Origin: Betaproteobacteria bacterium
GTDB lineage: Bacteria; Pseudomonadota; Gammaproteobacteria; Burkholderiales; Usitatibacteraceae
DNA length: 11,863 nt
Assembly: GCA_025362705.1 (NCBI GenBank)
Contig: JANYFH010000222.1
Coordinates: forward strand, 1-11,863
Direction of reading: 5' to 3'
The notes beneath the pieces were generated by a model. That model was not told where the DNA came from and did not search any database. It saw nothing but the letters and a program-made list of their open reading frames with translations. The position numbers were made by a program, and so were the translations under genes. Positions 1 through 6,399 of the stretch are shown in pieces. The number at the start of each line of letters is the position of its first letter. Within the stretch, counting starts at the first letter, position 1.

Positions 1-224
1 CCCAGCCAGATCGGGTTCACCAGATCGAGCGGCATGAATGCCAATCGGCGCGAAAACAGCGGCGCCAGATGCATGCGACTGATGAGATGTTCGCGAATTT
101 TTTTGTAGAAACTGCCGCGAATTTTTTTTGGCTTGTCCAGCAGGATCAGGCCACCGACATGCATCGGCATGTCGGGCGTTTCCATGTGCAGAAACAAGGC
201 ATCCAGTGCGCTCAAGTGATGCAT
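1..224 (-). CDS. Wax ester synthase/diacylglycerol acyltransferase (WS/DGAT), N-terminal fragment
   Basis: Seen: a minus-strand frame opens at ATG 224-222 and stays open to the left edge (74 codons), so the gene is cut by the window. It begins MHHLSALDALFLHMETPD and continues with PMHVGGLILLD. The pattern LSxLDxxFLxxExxxxPMHVGGL is the hallmark N-terminus of the WS/DGAT O-acyltransferase family. These enzymes esterify fatty alcohols or diacylglycerol with acyl-CoA to make storage wax esters or triacylglycerol at the membrane face. The catalytic HHxxxDG motif normally lies about 130 residues in, so it falls outside the window. A strong ribosome binding site, GGAGGAGGT (236-228), lies 3 nt before the ATG and fixes the start. 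The gene is 103 nt downstream of tadA in the same direction, with hairpins between them. The family call is firm; substrate choice cannot be judged. Confidence 0.85.
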   Translation of the reverse strand, partial: MHHLSALDALFLHMETPDMPMHVGGLILLDKPKKIRGSFYKKIREHLISRMHLAPLFSRRLAFMPLDLVNPIWL

Positions 225-253
225 GCCACCTCCTCCGGACCACAAACCTGATT

Positions 254-278
254 AAGGAACCTCTGATCAGGGCTCCTT
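254..278 (-). terminator. Possible hairpin between tadA and the acyltransferase gene
   Basis: In minus-strand RNA, AAGGAGCC (278-271) pairs with GGTTCCTT (261-254) as an 8-bp stem containing one G-U pair, with a 9-nt loop that itself contains CTGATCAG. On the plus strand the same position is an A-C mismatch, so the hairpin suits minus-strand transcripts. No clear U-tract follows, so termination is uncertain. It ends 17 nt before the strong ribosome binding site of the acyltransferase gene, so a leader or attenuator role is equally possible. Confidence 0.3.
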
Positions 279-304
279 ATTGTTTTGCGGTCATTCTGGC
301 ATGA

Positions 305-331
305 TTCAGCGCGCGCTGAACAATCGTTCAG
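305..331 (-). repeat. Palindromes overlapping the tadA stop
   Basis: TTCAGCGCGCGCTGAA (305-320) is a perfect 16-bp palindrome. It overlaps a second small stem-loop, CTGAAC-AATC-GTTCAG (316-331), which includes the tadA stop codon (330-328). The two structures compete for the same bases. No U-run follows on the minus strand, so a classical terminator is not well supported. Confidence 0.35.
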
Positions 332-780
332 GATTTACGCCGCGCCAGAAAAAACGCTTTCAGCATATTGCTGCATTCGTCGCTCATCACGCCGCCAATG
401 AACGCGGCGTGATGATTCAGCTTTGGTTCAGCGGGCAAATTGATGACACTGCCGCAGGCGCCGGTCTTTGGATCACTGGCGCCAAATACCACGCGCTTCA
501 ATCGCCCATGCAGCATCGCGCCGACGCACATCGTGCAGGGCTCCAGCGTGACGTAGAGTTCACAATCGACGAGGCGGTAATTTTTTATCCGTTGCGACGC
601 GTCGCGCAGGGCGACGATTTCGGCATGCGTGGTTGGATCGTTTGAAGTAATCGACTGGTTGAAACCGCGACCGATGATTTCACCGTCTTTCACGACAACC
701 GCGCCGACCGGCACCTCACCCAAGGCCTCGGCTTGCACCGCCAGCTTGAGTGCTTCGCGCATGAATGATTCGTCGGTCAT
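328..780 (-). CDS. tadA: tRNA-specific adenosine deaminase TadA
   Basis: The protein has 150 residues, close to the family norm. TadA deaminates the wobble adenosine (A34) of tRNA-Arg(ACG) to inosine, letting one tRNA read several codons; it acts in the cytoplasm as a zinc-dependent homodimer. Seen: the cytidine/deoxycytidylate deaminase fold with the zinc motif H-A-E at residues 52-54 (His52 ligand, Glu54 proton shuttle) and P-C-T-M-C at 81-85 (Cys82 and Cys85 ligands). The start of the fold reads GEVPVGAVVVKDGEIIG, typical of TadA. A free base deaminase is less likely given the PCTMC-GAMLHGRLKRVVFGA stretch. The ATG at 780 is preceded only by A-rich sequence with a weak ribosome binding site. 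The gene lies 131 nt downstream of the Rid gene, beyond a long stem-loop, so it may have its own promoter; I could not identify one. Confidence 0.96.
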   Translation of the reverse strand: MTDESFMREALKLAVQAEALGEVPVGAVVVKDGEIIGRGFNQSITSNDPTTHAEIVALRDASQRIKNYRLVDCELYVTLEPCTMCVGAMLHGRLKRVVFGASDPKTGACGSVINLPAEPKLNHHAAFIGGVMSDECSNMLKAFFLARRKS

Positions 781-815
781 TTTTCTGGTGCTGACACTAG
801 ATCGCGTGATTCAGG

Positions 816-894
816 AAAAACAGCGCAAACTCCAGCACTGGTGGGCCTTTCAAGCCATTTTTGCTCCGAAAGGCCCACCAGTACTGGAGTTTGC
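816..894 (-). terminator. Long stem-loop terminator after the gua operon
   Basis: Arms 825-850 and 869-894 form a 26-bp inverted repeat with an 18-nt loop and a single discordant position (C836 against A883). In minus-strand RNA that position is a G-U pair, so the stem is unbroken; in plus-strand RNA it is a C-A mismatch. On the minus strand the stem is followed after 4 nt by five U residues (820-816). It begins 17 nt after the Rid stop codon. This fits a Rho-independent terminator for the guaB-to-Rid transcript, though the stem is unusually long and the U-run short. The same sequence is also a repeat found elsewhere in the window. Confidence 0.6.
825..894. repeat. Inverted pair of a ~40-bp intergenic repeat (copy 1)
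   Basis: The left half, 825-864, aligns with 8589-8629 at about 32 of 42 columns and with the reverse complement of 9830-9868 at about 29 of 40 columns (aligned by eye). The core decamer is CCAGYRCTGG: CCAGCACTGG in the left arm and the perfect palindrome CCAGTACTGG in the right arm. The arms are flanked by AAACT and AGTTT. This copy is the most symmetrical of the three. Confidence 0.6.
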
Positions 895-911
895 TCATTT
901 GCGCGTTCAGA

Positions 912-1310
912 TCATTCTTCAACATACGCATCCACTTCAATCTCCACCAGATGCTCAGGATCGATCAGTTTTGACACCTCCACCATCGTCGCTGCCGGAA
1001 GCACCGTGCCGAAAATTTCACCGTGTACGCGACCAACTGCCTCCCAGTTTGAGATATCGGTGACAAAACTTCTGGTGCGCACGACATCAGCAAACGTGAC
1101 TCCCGCCTCTCGCAATGCACGGCCAATTTTCTGCAGCGCATAACGCGTTTGCGCGGCAGCATCGCCAACGCCAACTACGTCGCCATTTTCATCCGTCGCC
1201 GTGGTGCCTGAAACCCAGACGTGATTGCCGATGCGAACGGCGCGCGAATAGCCGACGATTGCTTCCCACGGCGCACCGGACGAAATATTTTGCCGCGCTG
1301 AATCCTTCAC
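912..1310 (-). CDS. Rid/YjgF/UK114 family protein lacking the catalytic arginine
   Basis: The protein has 132 residues when started at GTG 1310. It shows the Rid fold throughout: a first strand at VGYSRAVRIGNHVWVSGTT, then VRTRSFVTDI, and a C-terminal VEIEVDAYVEE. RidA and its nearest relatives hydrolyse reactive 2-aminoacrylate-type imines using an arginine in the PARS motif (Arg105 in E. coli). Here that motif reads LPAATMVEV, with Ala (codon 992-990) in place of Arg. The protein therefore belongs with the Rid subgroups not expected to have imine deaminase activity, whose roles are poorly known. The start was chosen because GGGAG lies 7 nt upstream of GTG 1310; an in-frame TTG at 1328 would overlap guaA and has no such site. 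The guaA stop (1317-1315) lies within the translation signal, leaving only 4 nt between the genes, so coupled translation is likely. Confidence 0.88.
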   Translation of the reverse strand: MKDSARQNISSGAPWEAIVGYSRAVRIGNHVWVSGTTATDENGDVVGVGDAAAQTRYALQKIGRALREAGVTFADVVRTRSFVTDISNWEAVGRVHGEIFGTVLPAATMVEVSKLIDPEHLVEIEVDAYVEE

Positions 1311-1314
1311 AGAC

Positions 1315-2904
1315 TTACTCCCACTCAATCGTCGCGGGCGGCTTCCCGCTCACGTCGTACACCACCCGATTAAAACCGCGCACTTCGTTGATGATGCGAT
1401 TCGATACTTTTGCCAGCAACGAATACGGCAGCTCTGCCCAATGCGCCGTCATGAAGTCGGTCGTCTGCACAGCACGCAGCGCGACGACATTTTCATACGT
1501 GCGTCCGTCACCCATCACGCCGACACTTTTTACCGGCAGATAAACGGCGAATGCCTGTGCAACATTGTCGTACCAGCTATTGCCCTGATCATCTCTGGTA
1601 GCGCGCAGTTCTTCGATAAAAATCGCGTCGGCGCGGCGCAGCAAATCGGCAGCTTCGCGCGAGACTTCACCCAAAATGCGCACGCCCAAACCCGGACCGG
1701 GGAAAGGATGACGAAACACCATTGCGCGCGGCAACCCCAGCGCCACGCCAAGATTGCGTACTTCGTCCTTGAACAATTCACGCAGCGGCTCCAGCAATTT
1801 CAGGTGCAACGATTCTGGCAAGCCACCGACGTTGTGGTGCGACTTGATTGTGTGGGCCTTTTTTGTTTTCGCCGATGCACTCTCGATCACGTCCGGGTAA
1901 ATCGTGCCCTGTGCCAGCCATTTCGCCGACGGCAGCTTTGCGGCTTCACGCTGAAAAATTTCAACGAATACACGACCGATAATTTTGCGTTTTTGTTCGG
2001 GGTCGGATACGCCTTTGAGCTGGCCGAGAAAGTCATCAGCCGCATCAACGTGGATGATTTTCATCTTCATGTGCTCACCAAACATTTCCATCACCTGTCG
2101 GCCCTCATGAAGCCTGAGCAGACCGGTATCGACAAACACGCAGGTAAGTTGGTCGCCGATGGCACGCTGAATGAGTGCCGCAGCAACACTCGAATCGACA
2201 CCGCCGCTGAGTCCCAGGATCACTTCCTCATCACCAACCTGTTCGCGAATATTGGCGACTGCCTGCGGCACGTATTCGGGCATGTTCCAGTGCGATTGGC
2301 AACCGCAGATATCATGCACAAACCGGTTGTAGATCGCGCCGCCCTGCGGCGTGTGCGTGACTTCGGGATGAAACTGGACGGCATAGAAACCGCGCGATTC
2401 GTCTGCCATCGCGGCCAGTGGCGTTGATTCATTCGACGCAATTACAGAAAATCCCGGCGGCAGCTCTGCGACTTTGTCGCCGTGTGACATCCATACATCC
2501 AGCAGCCCGTGACCATCTGCGTTTGCGCGGTCCTGAATGCCTTCGAGCAGTTTCGAATGCCCGCGCGCGCGCACTTCGGCATAACCAAATTCGCGCACCA
2601 GTCCGCTCTCGACCCTGCCGCCCAATTGCGCTGCCATCGTCTGCATTCCGTAGCAGATGCCCAACACCGGGATGCCAAGCTCGAACACGATTTGCGGCGC
2701 GCGCGCCGTGTCGTCCTCAATCACCGAAGCGTGGCTACCGGAGAGAATGATGCCTTTCGGATTGAAGGCGCGGATATCGGCGTCCGGCATATCAAAGGGA
2801 TGCAGTTCGCAGTACACACCGGCCTCACGCACGCGACGGGCGATGAGTTGCGTGACTTGTGAACCGAAGTCGAGGATGAGAATTTTGTCGGTCAGGGGTT
2901 CCAT
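1315..2904 (-). CDS. guaA: GMP synthase (glutamine-hydrolysing)
   Basis: The protein has 529 residues, the usual length. It converts XMP, ATP and glutamine to GMP, the last step of guanine nucleotide synthesis. Seen: a class I glutamine amidotransferase domain from about residue 7 to 200, with nucleophile Cys84 in GICYGMQ and His179/Glu181 in FHPEV. It is followed by the ATP pyrophosphatase domain with P-loop SGGVDSS (233-239), and the dimerisation domain ending GKPPATIEWE. All catalytic residues are present. ATG 2904 gives the family N-terminus (LTDKILILDFGSQ); the open frame continues upstream to 2976, but that part lies inside the MFS gene. The ATG is 4 nt after the MFS stop and has only a weak ribosome binding site, which suggests translation coupled to the upstream gene. 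Sequence details match Burkholderiales GuaA as I recall them. Confidence 0.97.
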   Translation of the reverse strand: MEPLTDKILILDFGSQVTQLIARRVREAGVYCELHPFDMPDADIRAFNPKGIILSGSHASVIEDDTARAPQIVFELGIPVLGICYGMQTMAAQLGGRVESGLVREFGYAEVRARGHSKLLEGIQDRANADGHGLLDVWMSHGDKVAELPPGFSVIASNESTPLAAMADESRGFYAVQFHPEVTHTPQGGAIYNRFVHDICGCQSHWNMPEYVPQAVANIREQVGDEEVILGLSGGVDSSVAAALIQRAIGDQLTCVFVDTGLLRLHEGRQVMEMFGEHMKMKIIHVDAADDFLGQLKGVSDPEQKRKIIGRVFVEIFQREAAKLPSAKWLAQGTIYPDVIESASAKTKKAHTIKSHHNVGGLPESLHLKLLEPLRELFKDEVRNLGVALGLPRAMVFRHPFPGPGLGVRILGEVSREAADLLRRADAIFIEELRATRDDQGNSWYDNVAQAFAVYLPVKSVGVMGDGRTYENVVALRAVQTTDFMTAHWAELPYSLLAKVSNRIINEVRGFNRVVYDVSGKPPATIEWE

Positions 2905-2908
2905 ATTT

Positions 2909-4207
2909 TCAGGTCGTGGCAACGGGAGTGATGGCCGGTTTGGCGGGTCGGTGCGTCGCAAAATATCGCCACGCAATAAACAACGCGATGGTCTGCATGA
3001 CGGCGCTCAGGAAAAACGTGGCGCCGATGCGCCAATCGTTAGCCGGGAAATGACTGACCTTGGCAAGAACGCCGGTACCAATGACTGGTACCACGACGAT
3101 GGCAAGGCTGCCCATCGCTTGCAGCGAACCCATCAAGGCACCCTGCTCACGCGGATCGGTTGCCTTGGAAATGATCGCCTGTAATGCCGGGCCCGCCGCA
3201 AACGCAAGCAAATTGCAGAGGATAAATACGTACATCATCCACCCCTGCGTAGCCAGGCCGTACAGTACAAAAACGATCGCGCCGGAAGCGATACCCAGCA
3301 GCGACAGCTTCACTTCACCGAAGCGTTTCATCAGCCAGCCCAGCAAACCTGCCTGCACGACGACTGCAGTAAGACCGACGCAAAACAGCGAGATGCCATT
3401 GTCACGAGGGCTCCAGCCGAAGCGAAAATTCGTATAAAGCACCCAGGTGGTTTGAAGCATGACTTGCGCGAACGTGACGAGCGCGAATACCGCGACCAGT
3501 CCGCGAATATCAGGCCGCCTGGCAAGCCGCAACAAAGACGAAAACGGATTCGCCCGCGCCAGTGAAAACGCAGTGCGTCTTTCTTTAGGCAACGATTCCG
3601 GCACCAAGAAAAAACCGAAAATAAAATTCGCGGCACACAAACCTGCCGCGACATAGAAGGGTAAATGCAGATTGACGCTGCCGAGCAAGCCACCTAACAT
3701 CGGGCCGACGATGAAGCCCATACCGAAAGCGGCACCGATCTTGCCGAAGCTCTTGGCGCGATTTTCCGGGGTCGAAACATCGGACGCATACGCACTTGCC
3801 ACCGACATGCTTGCAGAAGACATGCCACCAATAACGCGTCCGATAAACAACATTGACAGCGTAGGCGCCCACGCGGTTGCGAGAAAATTGAAGAACATGC
3901 CAACCATCGAGTAGAGCAACACCGGGCGACGACCTATCCTGTCACTCATTGCGCCTAGGATCGGCATGCACAGAAACTGCAGCAATCCGAATACGGTCGC
4001 GAGAATGCCAAACCAATATGCCTGCAGATCGCGCCCCTCAACGAATTCGCCGACGAGTATCGGCAACACTGGTATCGCCAGGCCGATACCCAGCATATCG
4101 ATGAACACGCAAACGAGAATGAAGTTAAGGCCGGCCGGTTTTACTTTGTGAGTGACTTCGGTCGTTTCGGATGCGGAGACTTCATTCGTCGTGGTACTAC
4201 TTTCCAA
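2909..4207 (-). CDS. MFS transporter, TetA-like drug:proton antiporter family
   Basis: An inner-membrane protein of 432 residues with about twelve hydrophobic segments, the first at roughly residues 27-51 (NFILVCVFIDMLGIGLAIPV). After segment 2 comes MFS motif A, GAMSDRIGRRPVLL, at about 85-98, the loop signature of DHA1/TetA-type exporters. Substrate cannot be read from the sequence; tetracycline-type annotation reflects family resemblance only. No in-frame ATG exists before segment 1. I chose TTG 4207 because GGGAG (4219-4215) lies 7 nt upstream; TTG 4231 would add 8 residues without a good ribosome binding site. The start overlaps the end of the GST gene by 11 nt, and the stop is 4 nt before guaA, so it is co-transcribed with the gua genes. 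A transporter between guaB and guaA could handle purines or purine analogues, but that is only inference. Confidence 0.88.
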   Translation of the reverse strand: MESSTTTNEVSASETTEVTHKVKPAGLNFILVCVFIDMLGIGLAIPVLPILVGEFVEGRDLQAYWFGILATVFGLLQFLCMPILGAMSDRIGRRPVLLYSMVGMFFNFLATAWAPTLSMLFIGRVIGGMSSASMSVASAYASDVSTPENRAKSFGKIGAAFGMGFIVGPMLGGLLGSVNLHLPFYVAAGLCAANFIFGFFLVPESLPKERRTAFSLARANPFSSLLRLARRPDIRGLVAVFALVTFAQVMLQTTWVLYTNFRFGWSPRDNGISLFCVGLTAVVVQAGLLGWLMKRFGEVKLSLLGIASGAIVFVLYGLATQGWMMYVFILCNLLAFAAGPALQAIISKATDPREQGALMGSLQAMGSLAIVVVPVIGTGVLAKVSHFPANDWRIGATFFLSAVMQTIALFIAWRYFATHRPAKPAITPVATT

Positions 4208-4811
4208 AATTTTTCTCCCATATTGTTGCAACGACCGGATGGTGCTCGGTCAGCGCCACCGCAGCCGCCAGCTTCGGGCAGTTTTCATTGAACCACGCAC
4301 GCCCCGGACGCCATCTGCTGACCATAGCGATATAAACGTCGAGCGCAGTCATCGAGGAACCCAGCAGGTACGGCGCAGGAAGCAGATTTTCTTCGATAAG
4401 GCCCCAGAAAAATTTCTGTTTCTCAACCGATTTCTCTTTCAGCACTTGCTGTGTTTTTTCGTCATCCACCCAACGCGATGGCTCATCACCGATATCGAAC
4501 ATCGCATAAATATTTGCGGGGATGAATAACATCCAGCGATAAAACTGCGCGCGTTTAGCCGGATCGGACGGAATGAAGCCCGGTATCCGGTCAGCGAAAT
4601 ACAAGAGCATTGCCGCGCTCTCGGTCATCACGGTGCCGTCGTCCAGCACCAGCGTTGGTACCTTGGCCTGCGGATTGGCTTTTTTCAGCGCATCGAAATT
4701 TTCGTTCTGATCCCAGAACGACGTTTGAACATATTCGTATGGCTGATTGGCGAGTTGCAAAGCGACCTCGACGACTGCCGAGCCGCAGCCAGGGGAGCCA
4801 AATAGTTTCAT
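4197..4811 (-). CDS. Glutathione S-transferase-like protein
   Basis: The protein has 204 residues, normal for a cytosolic bacterial GST. The N-terminal thioredoxin-like domain (about 1-75) begins MKLFGSPGCGSAVVEVAL and contains the glutathione-site signature VPTLVLDDGTVMTESAAM, with the cis-proline at residue 52 and Glu64-Ser65. The helical C-terminal domain contains YLLGSSMTALDVYIAM, which includes the conserved N-capping T-x-x-D element. The active-site region carries Cys9 and Ser6/Ser11; Cys9 is one position before the catalytic Cys10 of beta-class GSTs, so class and mechanism are unclear. It may conjugate glutathione to electrophiles or act as a thiol transferase. The gene begins 12 nt after the guaB stop with only a weak ribosome binding site, and its end overlaps the MFS start. 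The GST and MFS pair could form a small detoxification unit riding in the purine operon, which is speculative. Confidence 0.88.
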   Translation of the reverse strand: MKLFGSPGCGSAVVEVALQLANQPYEYVQTSFWDQNENFDALKKANPQAKVPTLVLDDGTVMTESAAMLLYFADRIPGFIPSDPAKRAQFYRWMLFIPANIYAMFDIGDEPSRWVDDEKTQQVLKEKSVEKQKFFWGLIEENLLPAPYLLGSSMTALDVYIAMVSRWRPGRAWFNENCPKLAAAVALTEHHPVVATIWEKNFGK

Positions 4812-4823
4812 CGGTAAATCCGT

Positions 4824-6284
4824 TTAGTCGACGCGATAGTTCGGCGCTTCTTTCGTCATCTGCACGTCATGTACATGGCTCTCGCGCATTCCCGCTGCAG
4901 TAATTTCCACGAAGCTTGCTTTGGTACGAAATTCCTCGACCGTCGGGCAGCCAACCAAACCCATCGAGGCACGAACGCCCCCCATCAATTGATGGATGAT
5001 GGTGGTGACGGGACCTTTATACGGCACGCGCCCTTCAACACCTTCCGGCACCAGCTTGTCGGCGTTGTTGATGTTCTCCTGAAAGTAACGATCACTCGAG
5101 CCCTTTTGCATTGCGCCCAGCGAGCCCATGCCACGATAACTCTTGTACGAGCGGCCCTGGAACAATTCAATTTCACCCGGCGCTTCATCAGTGCCCGCAA
5201 ACATGCTGCCCATCATCACCGCTGACGCACCAGCAGCGATAGCTTTTGCGACGTCACCCGAATAACGGATGCCGCCGTCAGCGATGCAGGGTATTCCCAA
5301 GGCTTCCAATGCTGCTGCCGCGTCCGCCACGGCGGTGATCTGCGGCATGCCTACGCCAGTGACGATGCGCGTCGTGCAAATCGAGCCCGGGCCGACACCG
5401 ATCTTCACGCAGTCGGCACCGTGGTCAGCCATTGCCTTTGCGCCATAGGCGGTAGCGACATTGCCGCCAATCACCTGCACGTCCGGATACTTCACTTTCA
5501 CGGCCCTGACCATATCGAGCACGCCCTGCGCGTGACCGTGCGAGCTATCGACGACGATGCAATCCACGCCTGCTTCAATCAATGCCGCCGCGCGTTCCAG
5601 ATTGTCGCCACCGACACCGATACCGGCGCCCACCCGAAGACGACCCATCTCGTCCTTGCATGCGTCGGGGTGATCCTTGGCCTTCTGAATATCTTTAACT
5701 GTAATCAAGCCGGCCAGCTCGAACGTGTCCTTCACCACCAGCAATCGCTCGAGCCGGTGTTTATGAATCAGTGCCTGTGCTTGATCGAGTGTCGCGCCTT
5801 CTTTCACTGTGACGAGTCGTTCGCGCGGCGTCATGATATTGCTGACGGGCTGATTGAGATTGGTCTCAAAACGAATATCGCGATTAGTGACGATGCCGAC
5901 GATTTTTCCGTCTTCAACGACCGGCAGACCGGAAATACCGTGCTGCCGCTGGAGCTGAATCACGTCGCGCACGAGCATGGTGGGCGGTACCACCAGCGGA
6001 TCTTTCACGACGCCGCTTTCGAAGCGCTTTACCTTCGACACTTCCGCCGCTTGCGCCTTGATGGACAAATTCTTGTGCACGATGCCAATGCCGCCCTCCT
6101 GCGCCAGCGCAATCGCGAGACGCGATTCGGTGACGGTATCCATCGCAGCCGAAATCAGCGGGATGTTAAGGCGAATGGACCTGGTGAGTTGTGTGGCGAG
6201 CGAGACGTCGCGCGGATGAACCTGGCTGTGCGCCGGAACCAGCAGCACATCATCAAACGTCAGGGCTTTCTTAACGAGTTTCAC
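4824..6284 (-). CDS. guaB: IMP dehydrogenase
   Basis: The protein has 486 residues, the standard bacterial length. It oxidises IMP to XMP with NAD+, the first committed and rate-limiting step toward GMP. Seen: TIM-barrel start LTFDDVLLVPAHSQV; two CBS domains inserted at about 95-145 and 153-205 (including GIVTNRDIRF and GLITVKDIQKAKD); catalytic loop GPGSICTTR with nucleophile Cys303; phosphate-binding IADGGIRYSGD and MMGSMFAGTDEAPGE; and the mobile flap with the RYFQ motif. All key parts are intact. The start codon is GTG (6284-6282), with GGAG 8 nt upstream; no ATG is available near the conserved N-terminus. It is the first gene of the operon with the GST, MFS, guaA and Rid genes, and has a clear promoter 25-55 nt upstream. 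The CBS pair suggests allosteric control by purine nucleotides, as known for the family. Confidence 0.98.
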   Translation of the reverse strand: MKLVKKALTFDDVLLVPAHSQVHPRDVSLATQLTRSIRLNIPLISAAMDTVTESRLAIALAQEGGIGIVHKNLSIKAQAAEVSKVKRFESGVVKDPLVVPPTMLVRDVIQLQRQHGISGLPVVEDGKIVGIVTNRDIRFETNLNQPVSNIMTPRERLVTVKEGATLDQAQALIHKHRLERLLVVKDTFELAGLITVKDIQKAKDHPDACKDEMGRLRVGAGIGVGGDNLERAAALIEAGVDCIVVDSSHGHAQGVLDMVRAVKVKYPDVQVIGGNVATAYGAKAMADHGADCVKIGVGPGSICTTRIVTGVGMPQITAVADAAAALEALGIPCIADGGIRYSGDVAKAIAAGASAVMMGSMFAGTDEAPGEIELFQGRSYKSYRGMGSLGAMQKGSSDRYFQENINNADKLVPEGVEGRVPYKGPVTTIIHQLMGGVRASMGLVGCPTVEEFRTKASFVEITAAGMRESHVHDVQMTKEAPNYRVD

Positions 6285-6308
6285 GTTTTGGACTCCGACA
6301 AATACAGC

Positions 6309-6337
6309 ATTATACGCGACGCCTTTTCAGCGAACAA
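6309..6337 (-). promoter_or_regulatory. Predicted promoter of the guaB operon
   Basis: On the minus strand the perfect -10 box TATAAT (6314-6309) lies 17 nt from a partial -35 box TTGTTC (6337-6332, 3 of 6 consensus). Transcription would start near 6302, giving a leader of roughly 18 nt before the guaB GTG, with GGAG in between. This is the best promoter match I found in the window. Confidence 0.65.
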
Positions 6338-6351
6338 ACGCTATGCATAAT
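6324..6351 (+). promoter_or_regulatory. Weak candidate promoter for the lipoprotein-like gene at 6400
   Basis: TTTTCA (6324-6329) and CATAAT (6346-6351) are separated by 16 nt on the plus strand and would start transcription about 40 nt before the ATG at 6400. An alternative pair, TTGACG (6365-6370) and TACCTT (6388-6393), has a better -35 box but would leave almost no leader. Neither is strong. Confidence 0.25.
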
Positions 6352-6358
6352 TTCGCTG
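6328..6358. promoter_or_regulatory. Inverted repeat over the guaB -35 region, possible operator
   Basis: CAGCGAA (6328-6334) and TTCGCTG (6352-6358) form a perfect 7-bp inverted repeat with a 17-nt spacer containing ATGCAT. The left arm overlaps the predicted guaB -35 box. A further AGCGAA occurs at 6394-6399, just before the divergent gene. This could be a binding site for a dimeric regulator serving both directions; no known regulator motif was recognised. Confidence 0.25.
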
Positions 6359-6399
6359 TTTTGGTTGACGCATGAGCCATTTACAGCTACCTTAGCGAA

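Noticed and set aside
1441..2427. 328-codon plus-strand open frame
   Set aside because: It lies wholly antisense to guaA, whose protein is clear and complete; the translation has no recognisable domain and is rich in His, Arg and Gln as expected of a shadow frame.
2905..2976. Upstream extension of guaA to 2976
   Set aside because: It would overlap the MFS coding region by 68 nt and adds residues not found in GuaA; ATG 2904 gives the standard N-terminus.
5421..6350. 309-codon plus-strand open frame
   Set aside because: Antisense to guaB, with no family resemblance or ribosome binding site; it results from GC-biased codon use in guaB.
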